This document shows positions 48,775-60,331 of a stretch of DNA of 64,000 bases, piece by piece. The stretch covers positions 35,169,724 to 35,233,723 of the forward strand of contig CALNVZ010003433.1 of assembly GCA_940671915.1 (NCBI GenBank). Direction: 5' to 3'. The DNA is from Paracentrotus lividus (taxonomy: Eukaryota > Echinodermata > Echinoidea > Camarodonta > Echinidae). The position numbers and the translations under genes were made by a program. The notes under the pieces are model-generated. The model was given only the letters and a program-made list of their open reading frames with translations. It ran no database searches and was not told the origin of the DNA. Every line of letters begins with the position of its first letter. The stretch's first letter is position 1.

Positions 48775-49593
48775 ATACGACCATCCTGACATTCTAACAA
48801 CTTGAGATTTGGATGTTATTTTGTTGAGTTCAATACCGAGAAAACAATCCTACAGTGCCAATTGTTATCTACTGTAGATCGAAACATACTGATACAACAA
48901 CTGATATTAACCCTGGTTCAAAGCAAAATGTCTTGCTGTAACTAAAAGCATTACAAAGCAACCATAATCAAGACAACTGGAGGGGAAATATTTCTTATCC
49001 CGTTGCACTTCATAGCAGCAAGATAGCAGTATTTTGAACGCGGAGCACATTGAAATGTTTGCGACACGCACGAGCTAGCGACAATAATTGCTAACTTCAA
49101 CTCGGAACCAAACACTACACTTTAATCTAACCATAAACCCATGCATAACACCTAATGGCTACCCAAACAATCCTGTCTTTAGTGAAATAGATCCCCAAGA
49201 CGAATCGTTAAACACCAACATAATACACAGTTATCTACTGTAGATCGTAACATACTGATGTAAAACATTCGATGAATAATCATGCCGTTTCAAAAACCAG
49301 TTCGGATTTTTTTTCATGTGAATTTTTAATCAAATATTCTTCAATTCAAAATGATAATTTCTTCCTTGAATATTTGGCGCTGTTAACAGTCTTGAAGTCA
49401 TTGATCACCCCTAAGACCAGACGAAATCAGGGAAGAATTTGTGTTGTTGTCATTTTTTAATTAATTGCAATTTCAAAATGTAAATCGATATAGAGATCAT
49501 AGCTTAACGTTTTCCCTTTAATAAATTGTAAACATTTTACACTATACTGAAGTATGTTTTACTTAATGTTAGTTTAGCCTGCTTTTACTTTAG
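48775..49593. other. Non-coding stretch with a 29-bp dispersed direct repeat
   Basis: GTTATCTACTGTAGATCG, followed by (A/T)AACATACTGAT, occurs at 48864 and again at 49230, with one mismatch in about 29 bp. Its core ATCTACTGTAGAT is nearly palindromic. The 366-bp spacing could mark two ends or copies of a small unknown element. No gene seen. Confidence 0.55.
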
Positions 49594-49595
49594 TA

Positions 49596-50446
49596 GGGGA
49601 GACCGGGGATGGACGTTATACAAAATTCACATTTTGGGCCAGATAATTCTAATGAAAGAACTCACACACTCCATTTTGGGTCTGTAGTTAGCCTATTATG
49701 TTGGCTAAAACCTGAGGCACATAAAACTTGAATACATGTTAACACTAATTAACTACAGCTTAATTAATGAAGACATTTTTTGTAACAACCTACCCCGTAT
49801 ACGGGGTAAGTTGTTACACCATATACGGGGTAAATTGTTACTGTATGTAAACATACGGGGTAATTTGTTACAATGTGTAGATATCTTATACCATAGTTTT
49901 GTTTCAACTTTCCAGTTTCTTGGTATCGTATCAAGTACAGCTCTAGAATAGACTAAAGTAATAATAGAAATATCAAAATATTAACACCTGAAAATTGAAA
50001 CGAAATTAATTTACATGTGTAATGTAATTGGGGTAGGTTGTTACATCGACATGGGGTAGGTTGTTGTAACAACCTACCCCATGGGTGATTTTACACATAA
50101 AATCAGCTGTAGCACAGCCATTAGGCAGAATTACAGGGCATGGTTCAGGGGTATATTAGTGACATACATGTACTGTATTCACAATACCAGACTATCATCA
50201 TGTGCCTTCAGTTGTAAGAACTATTACAAATTTTAATTTTTGTCAAAAATTCACTTGGAACTGTAAAAAATGGTTTTTGTTGATTTACTATTTAATAAAA
50301 CAACGGAGAAACCTCACGACCGGCAGTTCATCACAGCTATGTGTAGGCTGTATATAGACGCCAGTTAGCACGAACTCTCTTGTTCCAACTTAGCACACTG
50401 AGAACTGTAACAACTGACCCGTGTAACTTCCATCCCCGGTCTCCCC
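49596..50446. mobile_element. TA-flanked DNA element, 851 bp, with repeated GGGGTA-TTGTTAC words
   Basis: The left end GGGGAGACCGGGGATGGA matches the complement of the right end for 18 bp, followed by (C/A)GTTA. TA flanks both ends (49594-49595, 50447-50448). The interior has at least six copies of a word like ACGGGGTAAGTTGTTAC or TGGGGTAGGTTGTTAC in both orientations, clustered at 49785-49875 and 50030-50085. They form local palindromes (ACCCCGTATACGGGGT). There is no transposase ORF. Confidence 0.8.
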
Positions 50447-50799
50447 TATATACAGTGCACTTTTTTTCGCATAATCTAGATCAAAATACATTTTATTTTA
50501 ATTTTGGTATATCTTATACCTTCATGACGTTAGTATAGTCAATTTCAATTCTACTTATTAAGAATGAAATATTTCTCTTATACTTAATTTCACTTTTCCC
50601 CTTGGCGATCGATCATGTTCTAGCCCTCTGTAACTAACCTCTGTCTCACGGTACATTCTTTTTAATGTTATTCAATACCATGGATATTGATTAATTCTGA
50701 GAACCAGATACATTCAATACACATACCATGTAAGAATGTGCATGCTGGCTAATAATCACAGCGAAACCAAAGACAAAGTCATGCTCTCATCGGAAAACA

Positions 50800-50876
50800 C
50801 ATTTCCTGTTCCAACTTTATGGATTGGGGAGAGAGGTAGAGATGGAGGGGCAGAGAGAGAGATACAGAGAGGGGAA

Positions 50877-50914
<38 letters not shown>

Positions 50915-51232
50915 CAGGAGGAGGGAGAGAGGGAGAAAAGGGGGGGGGGAGAAGGTAACAGGTAACACACTTTTGAAGAAAGAAAGAAGGGGCAAGACAT
51001 AAAAAATAGAATTAGGGGGAAGAGAGGAGTGTGGAGACTAGAATAACGATACAAGATATAAGAAGCTATAGAAGGGAGAGAGAAGGAGAAGGAGAGGGAG
51101 AGGGAGACAGAGAAAGAGAGAGATGAGAGAAGTGAATGGAGATACATGTAAGAGATACATACCGTATAAATTATATGAAAATAATAAAGAAGCGGCAAGA
51201 CAACAAAAAATAGAGTTATAAAGGACAGAGTA
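50800..51232 (+). repeat. Purine-rich (GA) domain, left half
   Basis: AG-dominated plus strand with GA dinucleotide runs (about 50872-50915) and a short G run (about 50941-50949). It resumes at 52053 after the paired MITEs, so one ancestral purine tract was probably split by insertion. Leu/Ser-rich minus frames here are artefacts. Confidence 0.8.
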
Positions 51233-51234
51233 TA

Positions 51235-51650
51235 AAGGCGTGCTCACACAATGCGACATGCTGCGATGCGATTTTTCAGGAAAACGTCAATATTATTTGA
51301 TACGAACATTCAAACAAGGAAATTCATACTGTCCAAACTTGTGGGTATTCCTATGAATACCAAATTTGACATTCAAGGCGATTGCGAACCCAGTTCTCTG
51401 TATAAAATCAAATTGTTTCCATATCGCAGTGACGTCACAGCGATCTTGCGATTTTAAGGTAATTTGACCTTTACACCTAATTAAAGGCTCACATTGGAAC
51501 AAAATTTCGATTACATTGTTCCTTTACAATATTTACCTGTCATAAGATAACTTTGCATGTTTCAAATGTCGCATTAATAATCATGATAATGCAAACTACC
51601 ATTTGTTTAAAAAATCGCATCGCGGCAAGTCGCATCGTGTTAGCCCGCCT
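51235..51650. mobile_element. TA-flanked MITE, copy A of a head-to-head pair, with CRE palindrome
   Basis: The left end reads AAAGGCGTGCTCACACAATG; the right end complement starts AGGCGGGCTAACACGATGCG. Both continue into GCGATGCGATTTTT. TA lies at 51233-51234 and 51651-51652. TGACGTCA sits at 51430-51437 within the word CGCAGTGACGTCACAGCG. TGCGAT words recur near the ends. There is no transposase. Copy B (51653-52050) is the same element in the opposite orientation. Confidence 0.82.
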
Positions 51651-51652
51651 TA

Positions 51653-52050
51653 GCCCGCCTCACACTGTGCGATTTGCTGCGATGCGATTTTTGGAACAAA
51701 TGGCAATTTTCCTTAAATGTGTCAAATTCCAACATTCAAAATGATCTTATGAGATGCAAAAAATGTATAGAAACAATGCAAGCGAAATTTTTTTCCGATG
51801 CGATCCGTTAATTGGGAGTAAATGTCAAATTAGCTAAAATCGCAAGATCGCTGTGACGTCACTGCGATATAGAAACAATTTGATTTTATACAGAGAAGGG
51901 GGTTCGTAATAGCCGTGATTACAATTTATATTCACAGGAATACCAGAAACTTGGACAGCATAATTTCCTTGTTTGAATGTCCATATCAAATAATATAACA
52001 GTTTTCCCAAAAATCGCATCGTAGCAAATCGCACAGTGTGAGACGGGCTT
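51653..52050. mobile_element. TA-flanked MITE, copy B, inverted relative to copy A
   Basis: The left end GCCCGCCTCACACTGTGCGA pairs with the right end (complement AGCCCGTCTCACACTGTGCG). TA lies at 51651-51652 (shared with copy A) and 52051-52052. Its reverse complement follows copy A through the centre, including CGCTGTGACGTCACTGCG (51854-51861 for TGACGTCA) and the ATACAGAGAA word. Two copies separated by a single TA suggest one element inserted into the target site of the other. Confidence 0.82.
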
Positions 52051-52052
52051 TA

Positions 52053-52410
52053 CGAAGGAGAGAGAGAGAGAGCAGGGGGGGGTACAGATTACGTAATGGA
52101 CAGTGAGATAGAAAGAGTGAGATGGGGGGGTGGGCGAGTGAGAAAAAAAAATGCTACATGTCGGAGGCTTATCAAAATTGAGAAGGGAACAGAGAGAGGG
52201 TGCTAGGGAGGGATAGAAAAGAGAAGATGGGAATCTTAAGCAGTGGTGGATGCAGGCGGGGGGGGGGGGGAGGGCATAGGGGACGCATCCCTACAATTTG
52301 AAAACTACTAATTGACAGTCCCCTATTTTCAAATCTTGAATTTGCAACTGTTAAAGGGAAAAAAATAAAGGAGAGGGGAAACCTTATAGAAATATTGAGA
52401 AGAAGAGAGT
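52053..52410 (+). repeat. Purine-rich (GA) domain, right half, with a G13 run
   Basis: GA-rich plus strand continues to about 52410. It includes a 13-G run at 52258-52270 preceded by GCAGTGGTGGATGCAGG, a wording like the edges of some dispersed repeats in animal genomes. No terminal repeats define an element. Confidence 0.6.
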
Positions 52411-53234
52411 GAGTACATGAGATTGGCATGCAGTGGTGCAGGTAACTCAGATGTGAGAAAGGGGGAGGGTGTGAGGGGTAAGGAATGGCCTAAATAATTG
52501 GAGTGGAATCATCAGCCAAAATGAAATGTATCAAAATGGTGACGAGATTCGTATCAATTCATGTGAAACAGCATCGAATTTGATTGGATTGAGCTTTAAT
52601 GTACTATACATGAATGCACCAGAAGGACTCAAGTCCATGTTAAGTTCCTTTGCCACAAAGACCCTTTTGCATTGACGCAACAGTCCTCTTGAAATGGTAT
52701 TCCGCGACAAATGGTCGTCAGGACACGAATCATTGCGTGTGGGACTAATGTTAGGTTAGGGGATAGGTGTCAGGGTGAGGTGGCCTACCTGATGATTATG
52801 GGGAAGCTGCCGTGAAATTAAAAGATACATCATAACGATGTATCTATCTTAATGAGTGTGACTCACAGTATGTAGTATGCATAATGTGTGAAATACGGTG
52901 ATGAACTTCAATTGGTTCAAAAGGTGACATGCGGGAGGGGGGGGGGTCTATTATGAAGCATGCATGCATGACCTGGGGCCGACTTGGCTCGATGAGATCA
53001 GCAATTTTAAGTATTGTTTCTAAAACAGTAGAAGATCACCCTTCATTATCATGATTATACATTATTATGCATCCAGTGACTAAATATTATTTTGGTCAAT
53101 ATCATAACATCTACAAAATTTCACGTCCAAAGGCCAACGGGGTACATAAACACAAACTGCAAATAGCTCCATCGTAATCCAGCCCATATATGCATAAATA
53201 AAAATAAGAAGATAAAGAAAAGGAAGTAGTAGAA

Positions 53235-53235
<1 letters not shown>
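52411..53235. other. Non-coding stretch before the AAG tract
   Basis: Contains a short G run near 52937-52945 and a CATGCATGCATG word near 52962. No gene, RNA or inverted-repeat element seen. Confidence 0.55.
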
Positions 53236-53265
<30 letters not shown>

Positions 53266-53556
53266 AAGAAGAAGAAGAAGAAGAAGAAGAAGAAGAAGAA
53301 GAAGAAGAAGAAGAAGAAGAAGAAGAAGAAGAAGAAGAAGAAGAAGAAGAAGAAGAAGAAGAAGAAGAAGAAGAAGAAGAAGAAGAAGAAGAAGAAGAAG
53401 AAGAAGAAGAAGAAGAAGAAGAAGAAGAAGAAGAAGAAGAAGAAGAAGAAGAAGAAGAAGAAGAAGAAGAAGAAGAAGAAGAAGAAGAAGAAGAAGAAGA
53501 AGAAGAAGAAGAAGAAGAAGAAGAAGAAGAAGAAGAAGAAGAAGAAGAAGAAGAAG
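53236..53556 (+). repeat. Uninterrupted (AAG)107 microsatellite
   Basis: The sequence shows 321 bp of AAG units with no interruption. The minus strand is (CTT)n, producing artefactual poly-Leu and poly-Phe frames (159-169 codons). Purity over this length suggests recent expansion, or an assembly consensus of a longer and uncertain array. AAG/CTT (GAA/TTC) tracts are known triplex formers. Confidence 0.98.
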
Positions 53557-54137
53557 ATGTATATAGAGGAAATATACCAGCGATAACATTCTACAAGCAT
53601 TTAGTGCCGATCGTGAAATGCACGCATGTTGATATCAATCACTCTACCTTTGTATTGGGGAATGTTATTATTGATATACATGAACATTATAATATTCAAT
53701 GAACGTTGTTCTTGCCAGCGGTGCTATGGGGAAATGATCTGGAGCAACACATGACTGTGTGTAACATTCTTTTTAGAAATATCGTACGCATCTGTTCCAA
53801 GGACAGTATTCCGGCACTATGTACTTGAATACTGTCAGTCAAATTATACAGTCTGTGTAAAAAAAATTGGTACAATCGGGAAAAAAAAATTTAGGTGTGA
53901 ATATTTTCAAATAATGTGTGTATGTGGTACCAAAATAAAGCCAAAAGATTTTCCTTGCTGATGCGCTTTGTTCTGTATAATTTGCTTTCGTAAAACAAAA
54001 GTTATGCTAAATTTTGTGGGACGAGGAACAAACCGAAATTGAGCACTAGCTTCATGGCCATTATATGAAACCTATACACAAAGGCATAAGACGGCGTGCG
54101 AAAAAATGTATTTTTCTTGATTGTAGAAAACTAGTAC
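53557..54137. other. AT-rich non-coding stretch
   Basis: No gene, repeat element or RNA signal seen between the AAG tract and the tRNA-like block. Confidence 0.5.
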
Positions 54138-54856
54138 TAGACAAATAATTTTATTCATTTGCTCCAACGGTAACCATGTTGGTATAAGCACACGCAACTG
54201 CTGTGTGAATAAATTGAAACCAGGACAGCTATTGAAAAAAATCAATAGGCTGCCCGGGCGGGATTCGAACCCACGACCCTGTGGATTGCTAGACCACTGT
54301 TCATTACCGCTAGACCACCGTGAGTGCCCTTGGCGGTGGAAGGTTCAAACTATCCCATATACATGGAATATCAAAAGTAAAGGAGTTTACGCCGTTGGAT
54401 ATTAAATAGACAAATAATTTTATTCATTGTCTCCAACGGTAACCATGTTGGTATAAGCACACGCAACTGCTTGTGTGATAAATTTAAAACCAGACAGCTA
54501 TGAAAAAAACATAGGCTGCCCGGGCGGATTCGAACCACACGGACTGTGGATGCTAGACCACTGTGCTTTTATACCAACATCGGTTACCGTTGGAGACAAA
54601 TGATATTAAATAGACAAATAATTTTATTCATTCTGTCCAACTGGTAACCATGTGTATAAGCACACGCAACTGCTGTGTGATAAATTTTGAAACCAGACAG
54701 CTATGATAAAAAATCATAGGCTGCCCGGGCGGGATTCGAAACCACGACCTGTGGATTGGCTAGACCCACTGTGCTTACACAACATGGTTACCGTTGGAGA
54801 CAAATGAATAAAATTATTTGTCTATTTAATATCCCAACGGCGTAAACTCCTTTACG
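54138..54856 (-). mobile_element. Three degenerate copies of a tRNA-like SINE inside a foldback unit
   Basis: Units start at about 54138, 54407 and 54611 with TAGACAAATAATTTTATTCA, which also appears inverted at the block's end. On the minus strand each unit carries a B-box-like GGTTCGAATCC preceded by GTGGTCTAGC, an A-box-like word. This is the split RNA polymerase III promoter of tRNA-derived SINEs. The tRNA-like part sits between arms containing TCCAACGGTAACCATG and its complement. The first copy carries a second A-box-like TGGTCTAGCGG. Copies differ mostly by one-base insertions and deletions, including in short homopolymers, so some differences may be sequencing errors. It is not a functional tRNA gene. 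Confidence 0.7.
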
Positions 54857-57800
54857 TTTGATAAAACTAGTCATATTTAAAAAAAATTACAACACCAAAT
54901 GTGATGAAAAAAATTGCAGGTGAAGTCTGATCTTCCTGCTTTAAGAAAATACCAAACAATAGTAGGCTGTGATTAATCTTCATACTATAAAAAATGTTTT
55001 CCACTTGTATCATTTTATTTGACACAGACTGTATTTTAATTTTTATCCAGTGTCAATTTTATTTGGGGTAAATGAAGAATGTGTTGACTTAGATTATGCA
55101 TTGAGCCAATCCTCTATCATAATTATATGCAAACAATAAGCACAAGAGGAATAAAATCCTGAACGATCATTTTCCTCCCATATAACTTAACTATTAAACT
55201 TAAGTTATTCGTGTTTTCAATTTTCATCCCTGTGCTCTTTTCGCGAAGTCAACAAAATTATAAAAATAACACCTATCCTGTTATTATGATTATTATGCAA
55301 TGGCGTCGTGGTAAAATGACAAACACATTTTGGTCTTGTACAGTCCATGTCCTTTCCTCCATACTATCTTCTGTCATTGCATTGATGCACTTTAGGATTT
55401 TCGTGGAATAATTTGAAGGGTCTCTTATCTTTATTTAAACAAAACATAGTCATTGATACACCCTTGTATATCGATGATTTGTCATAATCATAACGATCAT
55501 AGTATTAGTAGAAACATGTCCTAATCCAGTGCAATAGAACCATGTCTTGTTCAAGCGGTTAGGGCCAAAGGAATGCATAAAAAGAGAATGAAAACGATTA
55601 CATTCAATTATTGCATTAGACATGAGACTGTAATATCGATCCATAGCGGACATGCTTTGACACCCCAGGGAACAATAATAATAATAACCTACATACCAAC
55701 AACATGCACTTACCAACACTACAAATTCATCATACCTATATTGGATTGCATGTATCTGGAGGATAAAATTGCAGTGGTGGGGTGGGGTTTGGTTTCTGAT
55801 TTTGCGTCATTAATAATGAAAGCGGATGTATTAGCTCGTCTGAAAACCACTGCACACGTAGTGGTTCGTAAACGTGTTAATTAGATATTGACGGGTATTC
55901 AGATTGCATAAAGGGGTACGAGGGTAAGCCCCAGTCACATCGGTTTGAATAACTCCGGTCCTATAACCAGATCTAATGAAGGTTTACGTTATTTCGGGAA
56001 TGAGAGGTTAGTACCTTGGCTAGTGTGTCTGATCTATTGGAGGTGTTTGTATGTCATGCTTGCGCTTTTGTGTAGATGAGTCGGAGTGGAATTATGTGGA
56101 GGAATTCAGGGTGAAAATGTTGTGGGCGAAGTAGAGCAGTGCTATAGTAGATCATAATGGTGAAATAAATGAGCATTAAATATCATTATGTGCGTTAAAA
56201 TCATGATCAACATCATCATCAGTATAATCATAATCATAATCATCATCATCATCACTACGATCACTAACTTCTTCATTACCATAGACATCATCACAATCAT
56301 CAACACTATCATCATCATCATCACCATCATTATCATCATCATCATCATCATCATCATCACCACCACCACCACCACCACCATCACCACCACCACCACCACC
56401 ACCGCCAACGTTATCAAAATTTACATGAAACATATTTCTTCGATTAGTATCCTAAGTTCAACACCAGCATATAACATATTCTTCCTTTAAGGCTTTGCTA
56501 AGTAAGTTTACCAATCATGACCACATATCAAAATAATATAGGTAGAAATTCAAGATGATAAAATGGTCTATGAATAAATGGGAGTGCAACTTATTTTTAC
56601 CATGAATAACGGTCTTTATTCACAGCAGGTACCCCGCTAAAAAGGTGGCAGCTGTTTACTGCAGAAGAGAAGGGATTTTGGAAACGTTTTGGCAAAGATC
56701 GAGTTTCGGTATGTTATCATCTTCAGTAGATCGCATAGTGAAAAGAAAAAAAAAATGAAGACGTACCATGAACAACGAAAGTTTTTAATCGTGTAAAATG
56801 AAATATGATGGAGTGTCTAAAATGGTTAAACAGCATAGTCTCACTTAACTCTGGTGCATGGATTTGGTTTTAATTTACTGTATATGTAATCATGCTTGTT
56901 ATTATGTCCATTTGTTTCTGATTATCCATGTGCATGACATCAATATTGACTAGGAATGGGTTCATTTTCACCTATAATTATATTTCAAGAGTATAAAACT
57001 AAGTCATATTGTTGCTTCTAGCTTTTGGCCTGTTTGTAATAATGTTACGCGCTATACAACTACAAAAAAGTTGTATCTTTATATTATTATGAATTATTTC
57101 ATATTAAGAAATATCAAACACTTATTTATTTTTTACTTTTAATTTATTTATTTTTCCACAATAACAGTAACAGAAAATAAAAGTGTTTGCATAGCAAAAT
57201 CATTAAAATACACATTTCAATCATAACATAATTACAATATAAACAGAACATGTTAATGTGTAATTTAGAAACAAGTCAATTAACTTAATTGCTGTTATTG
57301 TGGGGGAACCTAAAAAAGCATAGCTTGTAAGCTAGGTTCTCACTTTAAAACTTCGTGAACTTTTGAATCTCAAACAAAGGTGAATTTAATTTAAGTCCAT
57401 AAATATCCCCTATTATAATATGCACTAAACAAAATCACAATATTGATCCGTATTGACTTCAGATCCAAGAAACGAAAAAGAGAGTGGCTCCAAATGGCAA
57501 TCATAAAAGCCGTGTATTACTTTATTAAAGAAAGAAACGTGTCGGATCGACCCAACACCGTTGAACAAAACAGATATCACTACAAAAATATAATGTTATG
57601 AAGTCCTTGTCCAATTTCCATGAGTGTGTAGAACGTGCAAATTACGGATATGGATAGCAAAATAAATTGACACTGGTTGCATGCTATGTTTACACGTGCG
57701 CCCCAATCAACGCTGATCATAAGCCGCGCTGCTGAGGGTTGTACGTTCAATTGGCGAAGCAAAATGGGGTTGTAGGGGGGGGGTGGGGTTGTCTAGTACA

Positions 57801-58587
57801 AAATAGCAAAGCTTGATTTCATTTTTATTTTCTACTGATTCATTATTTATTACCTGCATTACGTAAAGATTAAATCTTACACAATGTCAACTACATTTCC
57901 CGCTAAATTTTGACTGGTCTGGATCTTCGATCGGGCGGGGGGGGGGGGCTGCATAGGGGCATTTCCACTCTCCTTAGATAATAATAATATTAAACAGTGT
58001 TTATTAACAAAACAATGGGGGAAGGGGTTCCCATCCCCTTTTCAAGAATATTTAAACATCTCTACAGCATTATAATTCTATTTCGAGTGATCAAATAAAA
58101 GCAATTTAAGCATGTGGAACTGTTAATACCCCATTTAACGTGAGGGCCCCTTTTCAAAAGAGTATGGGGACGCCCCTCAGTAAATACAGCTTTCGATGGA
58201 CGGCTTTGTGTCAATTACTCTTAAAAGTAAAGATTGGTTTTGGAAAGTTCAAACGGTGTGCACTTTAATTACTTCTAACTGCGCAGTTTTATTACACATG
58301 TAGCAAAAGGTCTCGATTAGAAAAGTAAGGACAGATGGAAAGTGGTCCTATAAAGAAAACGCAATATATCTATAGGAACAATAAAAGTTGCATCTCAAAA
58401 TGTGTTACAATTTGAATATATTATTTTGACCTTATCTTAAGAAATGTTTGAACTGGAAAATGTTGAATTCTAAAAACTTTAATTTTGATCCACCAATTTG
58501 GATAACTATAGTTTTCAATTTAATTATTACTTGCTAGTTTTATACAGACCAAGACTCTATTTGGACAACCAAAAGCAAAGATTACCA

Positions 58588-58588
<1 letters not shown>
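54857..58588. other. Intergenic-looking stretch with an ATC/ACC microsatellite and G runs
   Basis: Contains the triplet tract at 56.2-56.4 kb, G runs at about 57774-57782 and 57937-57948, and a short inverted word GGGGAAGGGGTTCCCATCCC near 58018. No supported gene or RNA. Confidence 0.5.
56200..56403 (+). repeat. (ATC)n/(ACC)n compound microsatellite
   Basis: Imperfect ATC units (with ATA variants) pass into ACC units from about 56358. Poly-Met/Val, Asp/Gly and Ile/Thr frames over this tract, in both strands, are artefacts. Confidence 0.95.

Positions 58589-58638
<50 letters not shown>
58589..58638 (+). repeat. 50-base poly(A) run
   Basis: Fifty uninterrupted A after ATTACCAC. It could be the tail of an old plus-strand retroposed sequence, but I recognise no SINE or LINE sequence upstream and no flanking target duplication. 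It may be a simple A microsatellite. Confidence 0.9.
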
Positions 58639-58640
<2 letters not shown>

Positions 58641-58850
58641 AAAGTAGGACTAATTATCATATTGCTTTTAAAATGTGAAAGAATAGTTAATAGAAGACTA
58701 GAGCGATCGCCATACAATCGTGTATGGAATATCATATCATCTGGCAGATATGATCTAGTTATAAACAGAAGGAAACGTTTATTTTTAGTAAAGTGCGTTT
58801 CCTCAATAACCATTCGCTGTCAATCACCAACATGGCGTGAAGGCTACTTA

Positions 58851-59363
58851 GAGTATGTTCAATGTCCAGTTTCAAATTTATACGCCAACATGAATCATGA
58901 TACAAAACGCAATTACAAAACGCTGATATAAAGAAAAACAAAGAGGGTGTTCATTGTCCCCCATCCCCGGTCGTAAAAATAAACGTGTTTCAAATCTCAA
59001 TTTAAATTTAAACGCCGAAAATTTAAACGCCGAAAAAGATGCGTTTACAAACACAATCAGCTTCAATTTTACGACCTTGAGCACCGCGATTGCAACGAAA
59101 TGCGACATTGAACAGGATTGAGTTTTCAAACGTGTTTAAATGTGCTCTCGCAATGGAAGCTTCCGGTGCAATTGAAAAAAAAAGGAGAAGATATTTGTTT
59201 TTTGAGAGTGGGGAATTTAAAGACGATCGACGTATAAACACGTTTAAATTTTGGACACTGAACGGTGCACCGCTGATCGCGTTTGTGTTTGTGTTTTGTG
59301 ATTGCGTTTTGTATCATGATTCATGTTGGCGTATAAATTTGAAACTGGACATTGAACACACTC
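58851..59363. mobile_element. TA-flanked MITE with about 70-bp nearly perfect inverted repeats
   Basis: The ends start GAGTATGTTCAATGTCCAGT at the left, and the right end complement reads GAGTGTGTTCAATGTCCAGT. The match continues to about 70 bp with two mismatches by eye. TA flanks both sides (58849-58850, 59364-59365). Subterminal words (AAACGTGTTT, TTTAAACGCCGAAAA twice) recur inside. Frames of up to 106 codons on both strands are translations of the repeat. The low end divergence argues for recent activity of an autonomous relative elsewhere. Confidence 0.88.
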
Positions 59364-59778
59364 TAAGCTCTCCAAACAAAATAATGAAAGAACATTACAT
59401 GATCGATTAAGTGAAGTATTGTCATGACCGATATATCACAACTATTTGGCAATGATCTGATAAGAGATAAACACGATTTGGGGAGAAAAGTGGGAAGATC
59501 AACACTTGAACCAGGTGTGCGTGATCAAGAATTGTAATATTAAGAGACAAGTTCAAGCTTTTTCGTGTTTGATTAGCACCTTTTGGTCTGATCTTGGCCC
59601 CATTTATTACCTGGTCCCACACCATCATATCCGTGTCAGTGATGTTAAACAAGATTATCTTTGCATTTATATTGGGTTGTCTGTTACGCCATCATCAACT
59701 CCCTGCTCCTCTAATTCTGATTATCTCTCTGTCAATCTCATAACCCCATCCCTCTATCTCATCATTTTACCCCCCCCC

Positions 59779-59802
59779 TTCTCTCTCTCTCTCTCTCTCT
59801 CT
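59779..59802 (+). repeat. (CT)n microsatellite
   Basis: About 12 TC units inside a pyrimidine-rich stretch. The 123-codon plus frame that ends in it is not supported as a gene. Confidence 0.95.
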
Positions 59803-60260
59803 ATCCCTCTTTCTCTCATGTTTAGTCCCTTTTCTCTCCATTTATTTTTATGCTTAGCTCTCAAGAGTTTTAGTTAACGGTTTGAGAATTACTATTATCA
59901 TGATTAAAGTTTTATTTAGTTTATATTGCCATTGTTTTTCCTCGGGGGCAGGGGCTCTTAAAAATATACAATATTGAATTGAGTTGGATTCAATTGAATT
60001 GAATTTTATTATTTTCCATATCATCATCATATCAAATAATTTAATATAAGCTACCTGCGTGTTTCATTTGTCTTTAAATATAATGAGTGAACCAATAATG
60101 ATGTTTCTGTTCATTATCGAGGGAAAATATCGGCTGAGTGTGAACAGACCCAAGTCGATGTTTGAAATATAGTGCAACACCTTATACGTTGAGCAGGTGA
60201 AGAGGTAGTCAAATACCACACACAAATAATGATATTAACCTTCCCGCACGCGCTTGCTCT

Positions 60261-60331
60261 CTAGTTTCCCGCCATATTTCTCGCATTAATGTGTCAGGTG
60301 ACCATCTTCAGAATATATTGCGGGAAACTAG
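60261..60331. repeat. Short inverted pair containing two TTTCCCGC words
   Basis: CTAGTTTCCCGCCATATTTC at 60261 pairs with ATATATTGCGGGAAACTAG at 60313. TTTCCCGC is the E2F/DP consensus, here twice in opposite orientation. It may be a tiny foldback element or a regulatory pair. Confidence 0.5.

Noticed and set aside
53080-53600. Frames of 159-169 codons, the longest in the area
   Set aside because: They translate the AAG/CTT microsatellite into poly-Leu or poly-Phe.
58662-58931. Lys/Arg-rich frame after the poly(A) run, considered as a LINE fragment
   Set aside because: No reverse-transcriptase or endonuclease motif, and half of it lies in the MITE at 58851.
59090-59410. 106-codon plus frame
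   Set aside because: Entirely within the MITE at 58851-59363 and its right inverted repeat.
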